Shown: positions 1 to 8,298 of the stretch, piece after piece | How the letters are laid out: every line of letters starts with the position of its first letter | How positions within the stretch are numbered: position 1 is the stretch's first letter | NCBI GenBank assembly: GCA_007117135.1 | Contig: SKHB01000093.1 | Span: 1 to 37,037, forward strand | Origin: Microbacteriaceae bacterium | GTDB lineage: Bacteria; Actinomycetota; Actinomycetes; Actinomycetales; Microbacteriaceae | DNA: 37,037 bases | Direction of reading: 5' to 3' | Notes under the pieces: generated by a model | Told to the model about the DNA's origin: nothing | What the model saw: the letters and a program-made list of their open reading frames with translations, nothing else | The model's database searches: none | Program-made: the position numbers and the translations under genes

Positions 1-18
1 CACCTTTGCTGGTGACAT

Positions 19-105
19 GCGCGAGTGGCGGAATTGGCAGACGCGCTGGCTTCAGGTGCCAGTGCCCGCAAGGGCGTGGGGGTTCAAGTCCCCCCTCGCG
101 CACCA
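19..105 (+). tRNA. tRNA-Leu (anticodon CAG)
   Basis: The acceptor arms GCGCGAG (19-25) and CTCGCGC (95-101) pair fully. The discriminator A is at 102 and CCA (103-105) is encoded. The anticodon stem CTGGC/GCCAG encloses the loop TTCAGGT, giving anticodon CAG, which reads CUG leucine codons. A long variable arm and a T-arm with the GGTTCAAGTCC pattern are present, as expected of a class II tRNA. The 3' half (84-105) lies antisense to the last codons of the SDR gene on the other strand. No promoter was recognised in the 18 bases before it. Confidence 0.97.
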
Positions 106-926
106 GATGGTGTTCGACCACGGAATGTGGCCATCGACTTGTTGATCCCAAACAGGTCGGCGATGACGTCGAACCAGCTGGCCGGAAACAGCCTGAAGAG
201 CCTCACCGACCACACCATGCCGGGAAGGAGAATCTCCCGCCTGGTTGACTCAATCGCTTGGACGATTCGCTCCACAGTGAACTGCGGCTGTTGGATGGGG
301 AGGAGTGCGCTTCCCGACTTCACTCCGTCAAACATTCCGGTATCCACGTAGTACGGGCACACGGTGAGTGTTGTCACACCCGAATTTTTGGCCCGAAGTT
401 CAGCGCGTAACGATTCGGTGAAACCAAATGCCGCATGTTTGGATGCGGCATAGTCAGTCTGTTTGGCCACCCCGGCAAAAGCAGCAGCGCTCGCAATGGT
501 CACAATTCGACCCCGGTCTCGCTCCACCATGCTGGGCAGCAGCGCTTTTGTGGTCCAATACAGTGCGAGGGTGTTCACGGCGAAGGTGCGTTCAATGTCA
601 GCTGGCTCCAGCTCAAGAAAGTCTTTCCCGGACACCACGCCGGCGTTGTTGATTAACACGTCGATGTGACCCGCATCTTTGAGGGCTTTTTTCGCTGCTG
701 TTGCAACGGCCTTGTGGTCGGTGAGGTCGACGGTTGACATGGAAACTTTTGCGCCAACAGCGGTGACCTCCTTTTTCACCGAGGTCAATCCTGTCTTGTC
801 CACATCCCACAGCACAACGTGCGCTGCCCCCTTTTTAGCCACTTCGAGAGCAAGGAGTCGACCCATGCCCATCGCCGCTCCGGTGATGACCACCGTCGAC
901 CCGCGAAGGCTGAAAGGTTCTGTCAT
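84..926 (-). CDS. Short-chain dehydrogenase/reductase (SDR family)
   Basis: A 280-residue classical SDR, an NAD(P)-dependent oxidoreductase that is probably cytosolic. The Rossmann glycine motif TGAAMGMG is at residues 15-22, NNAG at 93-96, and the catalytic set is Ser146, Tyr159 and Lys163 (YAASK). The C-terminal third is longer than in minimal SDRs and resembles the actinobacterial 'SDR family NAD(P)-dependent oxidoreductase' group; the substrate cannot be read from sequence. A strong Shine-Dalgarno (AAGGAGGG) sits before the ATG, and the gene follows the aldehyde dehydrogenase by 18 bases, so the two form an operon. An alcohol-to-aldehyde-to-acid pair is one reading, but this is inference. 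The last codons and the TGA stop lie inside tRNA-Leu on the opposite strand, so the C-terminal GARGGT tail is dictated by the tRNA acceptor and T-arm. Confidence 0.88.
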   Translation of the reverse strand: MTEPFSLRGSTVVITGAAMGMGRLLALEVAKKGAAHVVLWDVDKTGLTSVKKEVTAVGAKVSMSTVDLTDHKAVATAAKKALKDAGHIDVLINNAGVVSGKDFLELEPADIERTFAVNTLALYWTTKALLPSMVERDRGRIVTIASAAAFAGVAKQTDYAASKHAAFGFTESLRAELRAKNSGVTTLTVCPYYVDTGMFDGVKSGSALLPIQQPQFTVERIVQAIESTRREILLPGMVWSVRLFRLFPASWFDVIADLFGINKSMATFRGRTPSGARGGT

Positions 927-944
927 GACGCCCTCCTTAATCGT

Positions 945-2528
945 TTAGTGCTTGCCGGGGAGCTTAGCCAACATTTTTAGGCCGCGAACCATGAGGGCAG
1001 CGAACTTTTCACCACTCATGCCGGGGGGTTTAGAAATGTTGACTAACCGTTGTCGGGATACTGTTTGCGCGTCAGTGTATTTGACGATTCCCGCTTTTCC
1101 GTGGCGTCTGCCCACCCCAGACTTTTTGAACCCACCCATGGGGGCGTCGAGAGACGCGTATGCGGCGGTGAAACCTTCGTTGATGTTGACTCCTCCGGCT
1201 TCAATGCGTTCGGCAATCGCCCGAGCGTGTTTGGGGGACCCCCAAACGGATGCGCTCAAACCATAGTCGGTGTCGTTGGCTTTCTCCACGGCCTCCTCAT
1301 CGGTGGTGAAGGTGGTGAGGGACACCACCGGGCCGAAGGTTTCCTCCCGACACAGCACCATCTCTTCAGTGACGCCGCGCAGAAGGGTGGGCTCAAAAAC
1401 GTAGGCGCCCAGGTCTGGTCGGTGTTGACCACCGGCCAGAATTTCGGCGCCCTTATCGACAGCGTCGGAAACGTGAGACTTCACTCGGGTGAGCTGACTT
1501 TCAGAAATGAGAGACCCCACCTCGGCGTCCCAGTTCAAGCCGACACCGAGCGATAGCTGATTGATCCGGTCGACAAGTTTTGTGGTGAAATCGTCGGCAA
1601 TAGATTCGTGGACCATGAGTCTCTCGACGCTCATGCACAGTTGGCCGGCGTTGGAAAAACAGGCAGCGATGGTGCCCTCGACGGCCCGATCAAGTGGGGC
1701 ATCAGCCAGCACAATCATGGGGTTTTTTCCTCCCAACTCGGCGGAGAAATCAATCAAATGGCGACCGCATACTTGGGCAATGATTTTTCCTGTCTGCGTG
1801 GAGCCGGTAAACATCACAAAATTGGATTCGGCGATGAGTGCTGGCCCAATCGATGCCGGTTCACCAGTCACGACGAGGAAAAGGTTTTTTGGCAGTCCTG
1901 CCTGCGCGAGCAATTCCAGACCGATGAGCGCGCTAAACGGTGTTTTCGGGTCGGGCTTCAAAATCACGCCGTTTCCCGCCAAAAGGGCGGGTATGGCATC
2001 TGAGAGGGGGAGGGTGAAAGGGTAATTCCACGGAGAAATCATCCCCACCAGGCCTTTCGGAACGTGTCGCTCGACGGTGCTGGTCACAAGCGGGAAGGCC
2101 CCAGCCCGCCAGTGGGGGCCCAAATGGCGTTTCGCCGACCGTGAGTAATACCTGGCCGTCATTGCGACGTCGGCGACTTCTTCCATCGCGCTTTGCCTGG
2201 ATTTGCCTGTCTCCGTTTGGATGATGTCGCAAATATGTTCATAGTTGTTGAGCACCAGGTCGTGAAGCTTGCGAACAACGGCCACGCGCTTAGCTAGTGG
2301 TGTTTGTGCCCATTTCTTTTGCGCCTCCCGAACGAGTGTTGCCGCTTCTGACACGCACTGTTCTGACCCCCACGGAACACGACCAACTTCGGACAGGTCA
2401 ATCGGGGACACATGTCCCTGGGTTTTCGTGTGGTGGGGGGCATGGATGTAGTGAATGAGAGTCTCACGTTCATCCGGAGACAACACTGGAGTGGGAGACG
2501 CGGCTGGGGGGTCGGCGAGCAAAGTCAT
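945..2528 (-). CDS. gabD2: NAD(P)-dependent succinate-semialdehyde dehydrogenase, GabD2-like
   Basis: A 527-residue aldehyde dehydrogenase. The oxyanion Asn168 lies in SPWNYP, the general base Glu264 in SAELGGKNP, and the nucleophile Cys298 in NAGQLCMS. The NAGQLC context and length resemble mycobacterial GabD2 (from memory), which oxidises succinic semialdehyde to succinate, so that is the best substrate guess. A general medium-chain aldehyde dehydrogenase remains possible. It is the first gene of a two-gene minus-strand operon with the SDR. No Shine-Dalgarno precedes the ATG. The hexamer CACGAT ends six bases before it, which is a weak version of the leaderless promoter pattern seen elsewhere in this window. 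No other GABA-shunt gene is present here. Confidence 0.85.
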   Translation of the reverse strand: MTLLADPPAASPTPVLSPDERETLIHYIHAPHHTKTQGHVSPIDLSEVGRVPWGSEQCVSEAATLVREAQKKWAQTPLAKRVAVVRKLHDLVLNNYEHICDIIQTETGKSRQSAMEEVADVAMTARYYSRSAKRHLGPHWRAGAFPLVTSTVERHVPKGLVGMISPWNYPFTLPLSDAIPALLAGNGVILKPDPKTPFSALIGLELLAQAGLPKNLFLVVTGEPASIGPALIAESNFVMFTGSTQTGKIIAQVCGRHLIDFSAELGGKNPMIVLADAPLDRAVEGTIAACFSNAGQLCMSVERLMVHESIADDFTTKLVDRINQLSLGVGLNWDAEVGSLISESQLTRVKSHVSDAVDKGAEILAGGQHRPDLGAYVFEPTLLRGVTEEMVLCREETFGPVVSLTTFTTDEEAVEKANDTDYGLSASVWGSPKHARAIAERIEAGGVNINEGFTAAYASLDAPMGGFKKSGVGRRHGKAGIVKYTDAQTVSRQRLVNISKPPGMSGEKFAALMVRGLKMLAKLPGKH

Positions 2529-2637
2529 GAGTCAATCGTGGGGGGCAAACCTGGGCGCTGTCTAGGAGCGGGGAAGAATTGTGACCCTGGTCGCGTTATA
2601 CGCTGAAGACAACGTCGGAAGAAAAGAGGACAACACC
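2529..2637. promoter_or_regulatory. Divergent intergenic region gabD2 / copZ-copA
   Basis: A 109-base gap between divergent genes. It holds two small perfect dyads: GACC-CT-GGTC (2583-2592) and GCGT-TAT-ACGC (2593-2603). The second contains TACGCT (2599-2604), which fits the -10 pattern of this window. A copper-responsive repressor could bind here, but I do not see a recognisable CsoR (GGGG-rich ATACCC type) or CueR box, and no regulator gene is adjacent. The Shine-Dalgarno GAGGA precedes the copZ ATG. Confidence 0.3.
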
Positions 2638-2880
2638 ATGGCACAGCTCATAGCGAATGTGACCGGTCTCACCTGCGGGCACTGCGTCAAAACAGTGACG
2701 GGTGCTCTGACGGCTGTTGTCGGCATCGACACTGTTGACGTGGAGTTGGTCAATGGTGGCGAGTCTGTCGTGACCATGGGAACCTCTACAGACGATGACC
2801 TGTTGGCGGTGATTGCTCAAACACTCGCCACAGAGGGTTACGCCCTCCAGTCGTTGAGCAATCACGAATCTGCAGAGTAG
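2638..2880 (+). CDS. copZ: Heavy-metal-associated domain copper chaperone, CopZ-like
   Basis: An 80-residue single HMA domain. The metal-binding loop reads GLTCGHCVKT, with CxxC near residues 14-17. It probably carries Cu(I) in the cytosol and passes it to the ATPase encoded next. I chose the ATG at 2638 because GAGGA lies just upstream and the HMA fold begins right there; an in-frame GTG at 2581 would add 19 residues with no domain match. The gene ends seven bases before the GTG of the copper ATPase, and its stop codon adjoins that gene's ribosome site, so the two are an operon. Confidence 0.88.
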   Translation: MAQLIANVTGLTCGHCVKTVTGALTAVVGIDTVDVELVNGGESVVTMGTSTDDDLLAVIAQTLATEGYALQSLSNHESAE

Positions 2881-2887
2881 GAATAGG

Positions 2888-5155
2888 GTGTCTGGCGACG
2901 CGGCGCCCGGGCCGGCGTTGGGGGGTATTTCTCTCGACATCGAGGGCATGACGTGTGCATCGTGTGCGACGAGGGTTGAAAAAAGTTTGAACACCATGCC
3001 GGGTGTCCGGGCTGCTGTCAACTATGCGACCGAGCGTGCCACCATTTGGGGTGAGGGCGCGGATATCAGCAAGCTCATTGCTCAGGTCGAAAAAAGCGGC
3101 TACAAGGCGGCCCCTCATGACAGCGCGGTGGAGAGGGTTGACCCTATCCACGCCCTTATCCGCCGAACAGTGTGGTCACTGGTTCTTAGTGCCCCGATTG
3201 TTGCCCTGTCGATGGTGCCTCTCATCCAGTTTCCCTACTGGCAGTGGGTTGTCTTGGCGCTTGCGCTCCCGGTCGCCACGTGGGGTGCATGGCCTTTTCA
3301 CCGGTCTGCGTGGGTGAACGCTAAACATCGCCAAGCCACCATGGACACTCTGGTGTCTATCGGTGTTGGTTCGGCACTGCTGTGGTCACTGTATGCACTG
3401 TTTTTTGGTGGCGCAGGGATGCCCGGCATGACCATGGACATGCACCTTTTTGCCAATCCCGACACGGGTGGCAACGAAATATACCTGGAGGTAGCAGCGG
3501 CGGTGACCGCTTTCATGCTGCTTGGCCGATATCTCGAGACGAAGGCGAAACGTGACGCGGGCAAAGCCCTCCAAGCGCTCGTTGAGGCGGCGCCCAAAAC
3601 CGCTCTCATTATTCGAGAAATTCCCGGCCCATCAGGCGTTGTTGAGGTTGAACTGGAAGTTCCCGTTGACTCTCTTTCGGTGGGCGACCGGTTTGTCGTT
3701 GTTGCTGGTGGATCGGTTGCCACCGATGGCGTCATAATTTCCGGCCAGTCTGCCCTGGACCAGTCAATAATCACCGGCGAGTCAGCCCCGGTCGACGTGG
3801 GTCCGGGGACGGCTGTGGCCGGTGGCGCTATCAACACTTTCGGACGAATTGTGGTGGAGGCCACACGTGTCGGGGCTGATACGCAACTGGCCCGAATGGC
3901 TGTGTTGGTGGAGCAGGCCCAAAGTGGTAAGGCGCACGCGCAGCGCTTAGCTGACAGTATTTCCGGTGTTTTTGTTCCCGTCGTGTTGGTGTTGAGTGTT
4001 CTGGCATTGGCCGGCTGGTGGCTGTTGGGCCCTTCTGTTGAGGCGGCGTTTCGGGCGGCCGTCGCGACGCTGATTATTGCGTGCCCGTGCGCGTTGGGAC
4101 TCGCCACCCCGACCGCCCTGTTGGCTGGAACAGGGCGGGGAGCCCAGTTGGGGATTTTGATTGCTGGGCCAACAGCGCTCGAAGCGTCCAGGCACATTGA
4201 CACTGTCGTCTTCGACAAAACGGGAACTCTCACCACCGGTCAGATGAGTGTTGCCGAAGTGTTCCTCGCAGATGGCGTGACACAAGGTGAATTCGGTTAC
4301 CTGGTGGGGGCGGTAGAAAAAAACTCGCACCATCCGATTGCGAAAGCTGTGGTCGAATATTTTTCAGACGGCAGTGATGAGTCACCGGTGGTGACCGATG
4401 TGAAGGAAACCCCGGGTCAAGGTGTGAGGGCTCGGGTGGATGGCCGAGAGGTTTTGGTCGGGCGAAGTGGTTGGCTGCCCGAAGGCGTCACCGTTCCCGA
4501 CAGGGTGGCACACAGTCTTTCTGCCGCCCGGGAGAAGGGACACTCAACGGTGGTGGTCACAGTTGACCAGACGGTGTGGGGCGCCGTGTCGATTGCGGAC
4601 ACGGCGAAGCCTGAAACGGCTGAAACCATTGCGGCTTTGCATGCCATGGGACTTCGCGTCGTGATGTGTAGTGGGGATTCAACAGCCGCAGCGCAGGCTA
4701 TTGCCGCCACTATCGGCATTGATGACGTTGTTGCGGATGTGTCGCCTGAGGGCAAGGTTGACGTGATTGCCAAGCTTCAGGCGGATGGTCGGCGAGTGGC
4801 CATGGTGGGTGACGGTATTAATGATGCCCCTGCTCTCGCGACAGCAAACGTCGGAATCGCTTTGGGGGCGGGAACGGACCAGGCAATCGCGGCCAGCGAC
4901 ATCACACTGACCCGTGGGGATATTGCCGATGTGCCGGTGGCGCTTCAGCTGTCGCGGAAAACCCTCGGCATTATTCGCGGGAACCTTTTTTGGGCTTTCG
5001 CATACAACACTTTGGCCATCCCTGCCGCGATGGCTGGTCTACTGAGCCCACTGTTGGCTGGCGCCGCCATGGCATTTTCGTCGGTGTTCGTCGTGACTAA
5101 CTCTCTTCGACTGACACGTTTTCGCGCCACCACCACTGGTAGAGCTCGTCGATGA
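2888..5155 (+). CDS. copA: Copper-translocating P1B-type ATPase
   Basis: A 755-residue P1B ATPase exporting Cu(I) across the inner membrane. An N-terminal HMA domain has GMTCASC (Cys23 and Cys26). TGES of the actuator domain is at residues 296-299. The transmembrane copper site CPC is at 399-401, the phosphorylated Asp443 is in DKTGTLT, a SHHP motif marks the nucleotide-binding domain, and GDGINDAP begins at 641. All catalytic motifs are intact. The start is GTG at 2888, seven bases after copZ. The last 59 bases overlap the end of the convergent membrane-protein gene. CPC together with a CopZ partner favours Cu(I) over other metals. Confidence 0.96.
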   Translation: MSGDAAPGPALGGISLDIEGMTCASCATRVEKSLNTMPGVRAAVNYATERATIWGEGADISKLIAQVEKSGYKAAPHDSAVERVDPIHALIRRTVWSLVLSAPIVALSMVPLIQFPYWQWVVLALALPVATWGAWPFHRSAWVNAKHRQATMDTLVSIGVGSALLWSLYALFFGGAGMPGMTMDMHLFANPDTGGNEIYLEVAAAVTAFMLLGRYLETKAKRDAGKALQALVEAAPKTALIIREIPGPSGVVEVELEVPVDSLSVGDRFVVVAGGSVATDGVIISGQSALDQSIITGESAPVDVGPGTAVAGGAINTFGRIVVEATRVGADTQLARMAVLVEQAQSGKAHAQRLADSISGVFVPVVLVLSVLALAGWWLLGPSVEAAFRAAVATLIIACPCALGLATPTALLAGTGRGAQLGILIAGPTALEASRHIDTVVFDKTGTLTTGQMSVAEVFLADGVTQGEFGYLVGAVEKNSHHPIAKAVVEYFSDGSDESPVVTDVKETPGQGVRARVDGREVLVGRSGWLPEGVTVPDRVAHSLSAAREKGHSTVVVTVDQTVWGAVSIADTAKPETAETIAALHAMGLRVVMCSGDSTAAAQAIAATIGIDDVVADVSPEGKVDVIAKLQADGRRVAMVGDGINDAPALATANVGIALGAGTDQAIAASDITLTRGDIADVPVALQLSRKTLGIIRGNLFWAFAYNTLAIPAAMAGLLSPLLAGAAMAFSSVFVVTNSLRLTRFRATTTGRARR

Positions 5156-5675
5156 ACTCCTGGTAGCTCTTTTCTGTCTCACTTGTTTGACGATGTTTGT
5201 CGTAGCGTTTTTGGAAATAGTCATCCCGGCGGTCACCGGCGACGCGTCTGATGATGTCCATCGGATCTTCTGACGGAATCTTCGCGCTTGTTTGGAAGTG
5301 TTTCACGATACCGATGACGCCAATAATTGCCGCTGCGGTTCCAGCGAGACCCACAATGAGCCACTGTGGCCAGTTGAGAAAAAATGGTGTCGCTGTCATG
5401 AGGAACAGTCCGACGGCGACGAGTGAAAACCAGCCGCCCAAGCCGCGGCGAAGCGGTGGCTGGAAGTGTCTGAAGAAGCCAAACCAGGCGGCACCGTTTT
5501 CTTCCCAAAACGGCCACTGTGGAGGGGCGGGCGGGCAATCGGGATACGGTTGCCAATTGTCTGGCGGGTCGAAGCCCTGGTGTAAAGCCACCCACACAGG
5601 GTCGGGCATCCGCCAGCCATCAGGCGGGTTAAACCTTAACGGCTGGTTTTCTGGCGCATCCCAAGCGGTGTTCAC
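5097..5675 (-). CDS. Pro/Trp-rich N-terminal segment plus two-TM membrane protein, unknown function
   Basis: A 192-residue protein of unknown function. Residues 1 to about 65 are rich in Pro, Trp and Asp with repeated PP-x-W spacing (FNPPDGW, GFDPPDNW), a pattern common at the cytosolic N-terminus of actinobacterial membrane proteins. Two hydrophobic segments follow near residues 80-100 and 103-123, then a charged C-terminal tail. The open frame extends to 5789, but that would overlap the phosphatase gene. GTG at 5675 is preferred because TACGCT (5683-5688, complement) sits seven bases upstream, matching the leaderless pattern. The stop lies inside the convergent copA end, giving a 59-base antisense overlap. 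Confidence 0.65.
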   Translation of the reverse strand: MNTAWDAPENQPLRFNPPDGWRMPDPVWVALHQGFDPPDNWQPYPDCPPAPPQWPFWEENGAAWFGFFRHFQPPLRRGLGGWFSLVAVGLFLMTATPFFLNWPQWLIVGLAGTAAAIIGVIGIVKHFQTSAKIPSEDPMDIIRRVAGDRRDDYFQKRYDKHRQTSETEKSYQEFIDELYQWWWRENVSVEES

Positions 5676-5682
5676 ACGCCCG

Positions 5683-5688
5683 AGCGTA
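5683..5688 (-). promoter_or_regulatory. -10 hexamer TACGCT for the two-TM membrane protein
   Basis: TACGCT on the complement ends seven bases before the GTG at 5675. No Shine-Dalgarno is present, so a leaderless transcript is inferred. No -35 was recognised. Confidence 0.4.
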
Positions 5689-5704
5689 GTGGGTGTTACT
5701 GGAA

Positions 5705-6376
5705 CTAGGAAAAGTCGCGAGGGGCGGGAAGCCCTAACAGGGTTCGAAGCTGGCGGGGAGTGTGAGCCACGTAGTCGGCGTGCCCCCACTCTTCACCGGT
5801 GCCATATCCCCAGCCAACAATGATGGACGGCAAGCCGTGTTCTTTTGCCCCCTCAATGTCGTGGATGCGATCACCCACCATGACAATGTCGGTCGTGTTG
5901 TGACCCTTTTTGGTCAATTCTTCGAGCGCATCACCAACGATTAGAGGTTTTTCTCCACGAGTCTCATCGTCCCACGCAGTGGCAATCACGTCGAAATGGT
6001 GAGCAAGGGTGAAATGTTCCAACATCAAAATTGCGGGCGTGTGTGGTTTGGAGGTGGCCAAGGCGAGTGTGGTGTTTTTTGCTTTCAGGTCGCGCAGAAG
6101 CGCGCCGACACCGTCAAAGAGTTTCGAGTCGTAGGCGCCGATGTCGAGGTACTGCTGCTGATAAATACTCAGCGCGCGGGCCACGTTGTCTTGTGCAATT
6201 CCGCCAAGGAGGTGAAAGGATTCGGGCAAAGGTGGCCCCACCCAGCGCAACAGGTCACCGATCGGCGGGACGGGCATTCCCATTTCTCGCAGGGTGTGAG
6301 CTATTGATTGGACTATCCCTGGTGCGCTGTCGACTAACGTTCCGTCGAGGTCAAGCAGGACAGTTTTGTAGGGCAC
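5705..6376 (-). CDS. HAD-superfamily phosphatase, phosphoglycolate phosphatase-like (Gph/PpaX type)
   Basis: A 223-residue HAD hydrolase with an alpha-helical cap (subclass I). Motif I is LLDLDGTLVD, with Asp9 as nucleophile and Asp11 as acid/base. Motif II is the Thr/Ser of LATSKP, the motif III Lys is in GEKPLIVGDA, and motif IV is VGDRIHDIEGA. The length matches Gph-like enzymes, which dephosphorylate 2-phosphoglycolate or other small phosphates; the exact substrate is not determined. It lies downstream of nucS with a 30-base gap. The start is GTG, and TAGGCT ends exactly six bases before it with no Shine-Dalgarno, so it probably has its own leaderless transcript. Confidence 0.88.
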   Translation of the reverse strand: MPYKTVLLDLDGTLVDSAPGIVQSIAHTLREMGMPVPPIGDLLRWVGPPLPESFHLLGGIAQDNVARALSIYQQQYLDIGAYDSKLFDGVGALLRDLKAKNTTLALATSKPHTPAILMLEHFTLAHHFDVIATAWDDETRGEKPLIVGDALEELTKKGHNTTDIVMVGDRIHDIEGAKEHGLPSIIVGWGYGTGEEWGHADYVAHTPRQLRTLLGLPAPRDFS

Positions 6377-6382
6377 CGCTCA

Positions 6383-6388
6383 AGCCTA
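6383..6388 (-). promoter_or_regulatory. -10 hexamer TAGGCT for the Gph-like phosphatase
   Basis: TAGGCT on the complement is followed by a six-base spacer and then the GTG start, placing the predicted transcription start on the first base of the start codon. No -35 was recognised. Confidence 0.5.
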
Positions 6389-6406
6389 CTGAGAGCCTTG
6401 TGCATC

Positions 6407-7099
6407 TCAGAACAGACGGTTCTCCACGTCATCAACGCCGCGAAGGGCGTCGTAGTCCAGCGTGACGCAGTCGATACCGCGGTCCTTGGCGAGCGTCTTT
6501 GCCTGGGTAGCAATGTCTTGAGCGGCGAACACTCCCCGGACGGGAGCAAGAGAGGGGTCACGATTCAACAGGTTCAGGTACCGGGTGAGCTGCTCCACAC
6601 CGTCGATGTCACCTCGCCGTTTGATCTCGATGGCGAGCGTTCCCTCACTGTCTTTGGCCAAAATATCTACCGGCCCGATAGCGGTGGGGAACTCTCGTCG
6701 AATCAGGGTGACACCATCTCCGATGGCGTGCAGTTGAGCGGCGACCAAGGCTTGGAGTTGTGCTTCGACGCCGTCTTTGATGAGACCGGGGTCGTCACCG
6801 AGCTCGTGGTGAATCTCGGTGACAATTTCGTAAATGCTGACCACAAGAAGGTCTGCCGTTTTTTGGTGGGTGACCCGCCAGATTTCTTTTACCCCAGCAT
6901 CGAGCTGTTCGGGGTCTGGATCCATGGTGGTGAGGCTGCATGGCGGTGCCATCCAGTTCAAGGGTTTGTAACTGCCGCCGTCTGAATGAATCAGCACGCT
7001 GCCGTCGTTTTTATGAATGAGAAGCCTGGTCGCAGGGGGAAGGTGAGCGGTGAGGCGACCCGAATAGTCAACACTGCAATGGGCGATAACAACTCTCAC
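6407..7099 (-). CDS. nucS: Mismatch-specific endonuclease NucS/EndoMS
   Basis: A 230-residue protein opening [20 protein letters not shown], the hallmark NucS start. It has YKPLNWM in the N-terminal DNA-binding domain and a RecB-like nuclease core GPVDILAKD...IEIKRRG with the catalytic Asp, Glu and Lys. EndoMS/NucS cuts both strands at mismatches and gives mutation avoidance in actinobacteria that lack MutS/MutL. The C-terminus ends RLF, which resembles the short sliding-clamp-binding tail known for this family (inferred). The open frame extends upstream through the MFS gene, but GTG at 7099 gives the family length and begins the conserved block. TAAACT (7108-7113) lies eight bases before it, overlapping the MFS stop codon. 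Confidence 0.93.
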   Translation of the reverse strand: MRVVIAHCSVDYSGRLTAHLPPATRLLIHKNDGSVLIHSDGGSYKPLNWMAPPCSLTTMDPDPEQLDAGVKEIWRVTHQKTADLLVVSIYEIVTEIHHELGDDPGLIKDGVEAQLQALVAAQLHAIGDGVTLIRREFPTAIGPVDILAKDSEGTLAIEIKRRGDIDGVEQLTRYLNLLNRDPSLAPVRGVFAAQDIATQAKTLAKDRGIDCVTLDYDALRGVDDVENRLF

Positions 7100-7107
7100 A
7101 GTGAGAC

Positions 7108-7113
7108 AGTTTA
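7108..7113 (-). promoter_or_regulatory. -10 hexamer TAAACT for nucS
   Basis: TAAACT on the complement lies eight bases before the nucS GTG. Its TAA is the stop codon of the MFS gene. There is no Shine-Dalgarno, so a leaderless internal start is inferred. Confidence 0.35.
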
Positions 7114-8298
7114 GGTGTCGAGCTTCTTTGTTTGGGGAATGGCGAAAAACGACAGGGCAATGAGGCCCACGACAACCCACAGGGAGTTCAGAATCCCGAT
7201 AACCTGTCCGAGCGCTCCGAGCATTGGTGGCCCGACCAAGAACGCGCCGTAGGCGATCGTGGCGACGACGCTCACTCTCACCGGACCTTTCGCCGGATCG
7301 TCTGCAGCTGCTGACATTGCGACGGGGAAACCCAGAGATGCTCCCAACCCCCACAACACCACAGCAACGATAGACACCCAGGTCTCGTCAATGGTGATCA
7401 GCAGCGCTAGTCCTGTTACCGCAGCAATCGAAGCGACGGACAGGAGCCCCACCCGGCCGTAACGGTTGAGAAGGGGGACTCCCAGGATGCGACCAACAGT
7501 CATCGACACGGTGAAAAGCATGAACCAACTGGCCGCACTGGCGTTTGACGCACCGCGGTCGTCAGTCATTCCTAAGGCCAGCCAGTCGGTCGCGGAGCCT
7601 TCGGCAAAGGCCATGCCCAGGGCCACGAGCCCAATAGCTATGCTTCGAGGCTCCCGCCAGACAGCGGCCAGTTCTTTTCGTGTATTTTTCTTTTCCGAGT
7701 CGGTGACCCCTTCCGACTCCCCGTTGTCGGGAATGTGTCTAAATGCCCAGATGGTTGCCGGCACCAAAACGGCAGTGACGGCAACAAAGTGCCACTGGAG
7801 CCCCAGCTCGATGCGGCTTGCGCCAGCGCCAAGGAGGGCTCCGATCACGGTGCCGAAGGAAAACATGGCGTGAAACCAGGGCATGATTTGGTTGTTGAGT
7901 TCCCGTTCGACCCGGGCGCCTTGAACATTCATCGCAACATCGGTGATGCTCACGCCCAGCCCGAACAAGAAAACGGCCGTGAGCGCAATAATGAACCATG
8001 GCAACACGACGCTCATGATTCCGACGAGGCCCATTCCCACAATTGCCGTCAGAGTGAACACCAACATGGTGTGACGTTCGCCGAGTCGAGCAATAACCTC
8101 TGCTGCTATGAGCAGTCCGAGGAGTGACCCCGCCCCGCCGCCAAAAAGGAAGATGCCGACTTGGAATGTTTCTAAGTTCAGGTTGTCTCTGAGGGCGGGA
8201 AGCCGGGCAAGCCAGGTGGCGAGGGCGACTCCGATAATGAAGAAAATGGCAAAGATAGCGCTTCGGCGCTGCCTCCCACGAACCGCGATGTCAGACAC
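7111..8298 (-). CDS. Major facilitator superfamily transporter
   Basis: A 395-residue polytopic membrane protein with about 12 hydrophobic segments and a charged central loop near residues 190-210. The first half carries the long run [12 protein letters not shown], then [19 protein letters not shown] and a [12 protein letters not shown] loop. These features are typical of the YbjJ/FucP-like MFS group in actinobacteria, whose substrates are mostly unknown. The start is GTG at 8298, with GGGAGAG as Shine-Dalgarno; it lies eight bases inside the end of the MATE gene, so the two exporters are translationally coupled. A drug or metabolite efflux role is plausible from this pairing, but the sequence does not show substrate or direction. 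Confidence 0.82.
   Translation of the reverse strand: MSDIAVRGRQRRSAIFAIFFIIGVALATWLARLPALRDNLNLETFQVGIFLFGGGAGSLLGLLIAAEVIARLGERHTMLVFTLTAIVGMGLVGIMSVVLPWFIIALTAVFLFGLGVSITDVAMNVQGARVERELNNQIMPWFHAMFSFGTVIGALLGAGASRIELGLQWHFVAVTAVLVPATIWAFRHIPDNGESEGVTDSEKKNTRKELAAVWREPRSIAIGLVALGMAFAEGSATDWLALGMTDDRGASNASAASWFMLFTVSMTVGRILGVPLLNRYGRVGLLSVASIAAVTGLALLITIDETWVSIVAVVLWGLGASLGFPVAMSAAADDPAKGPVRVSVVATIAYGAFLVGPPMLGALGQVIGILNSLWVVVGLIALSFFAIPQTKKLDT

Noticed and set aside
2529-2637. CsoR or CueR copper operator upstream of copZ
   Set aside because: The usual GGGG-rich CsoR dyad or the CueR spacing is absent and no regulator gene is adjacent; only short uncharacterised dyads are present.
3298-4236. 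A 312-residue open frame on the minus strand inside copA
   Set aside because: It is antisense to the intact copper ATPase, has low-complexity Ala/Pro/Ser/Thr composition and no domain motif; the plus-strand frame has all P-type ATPase motifs.
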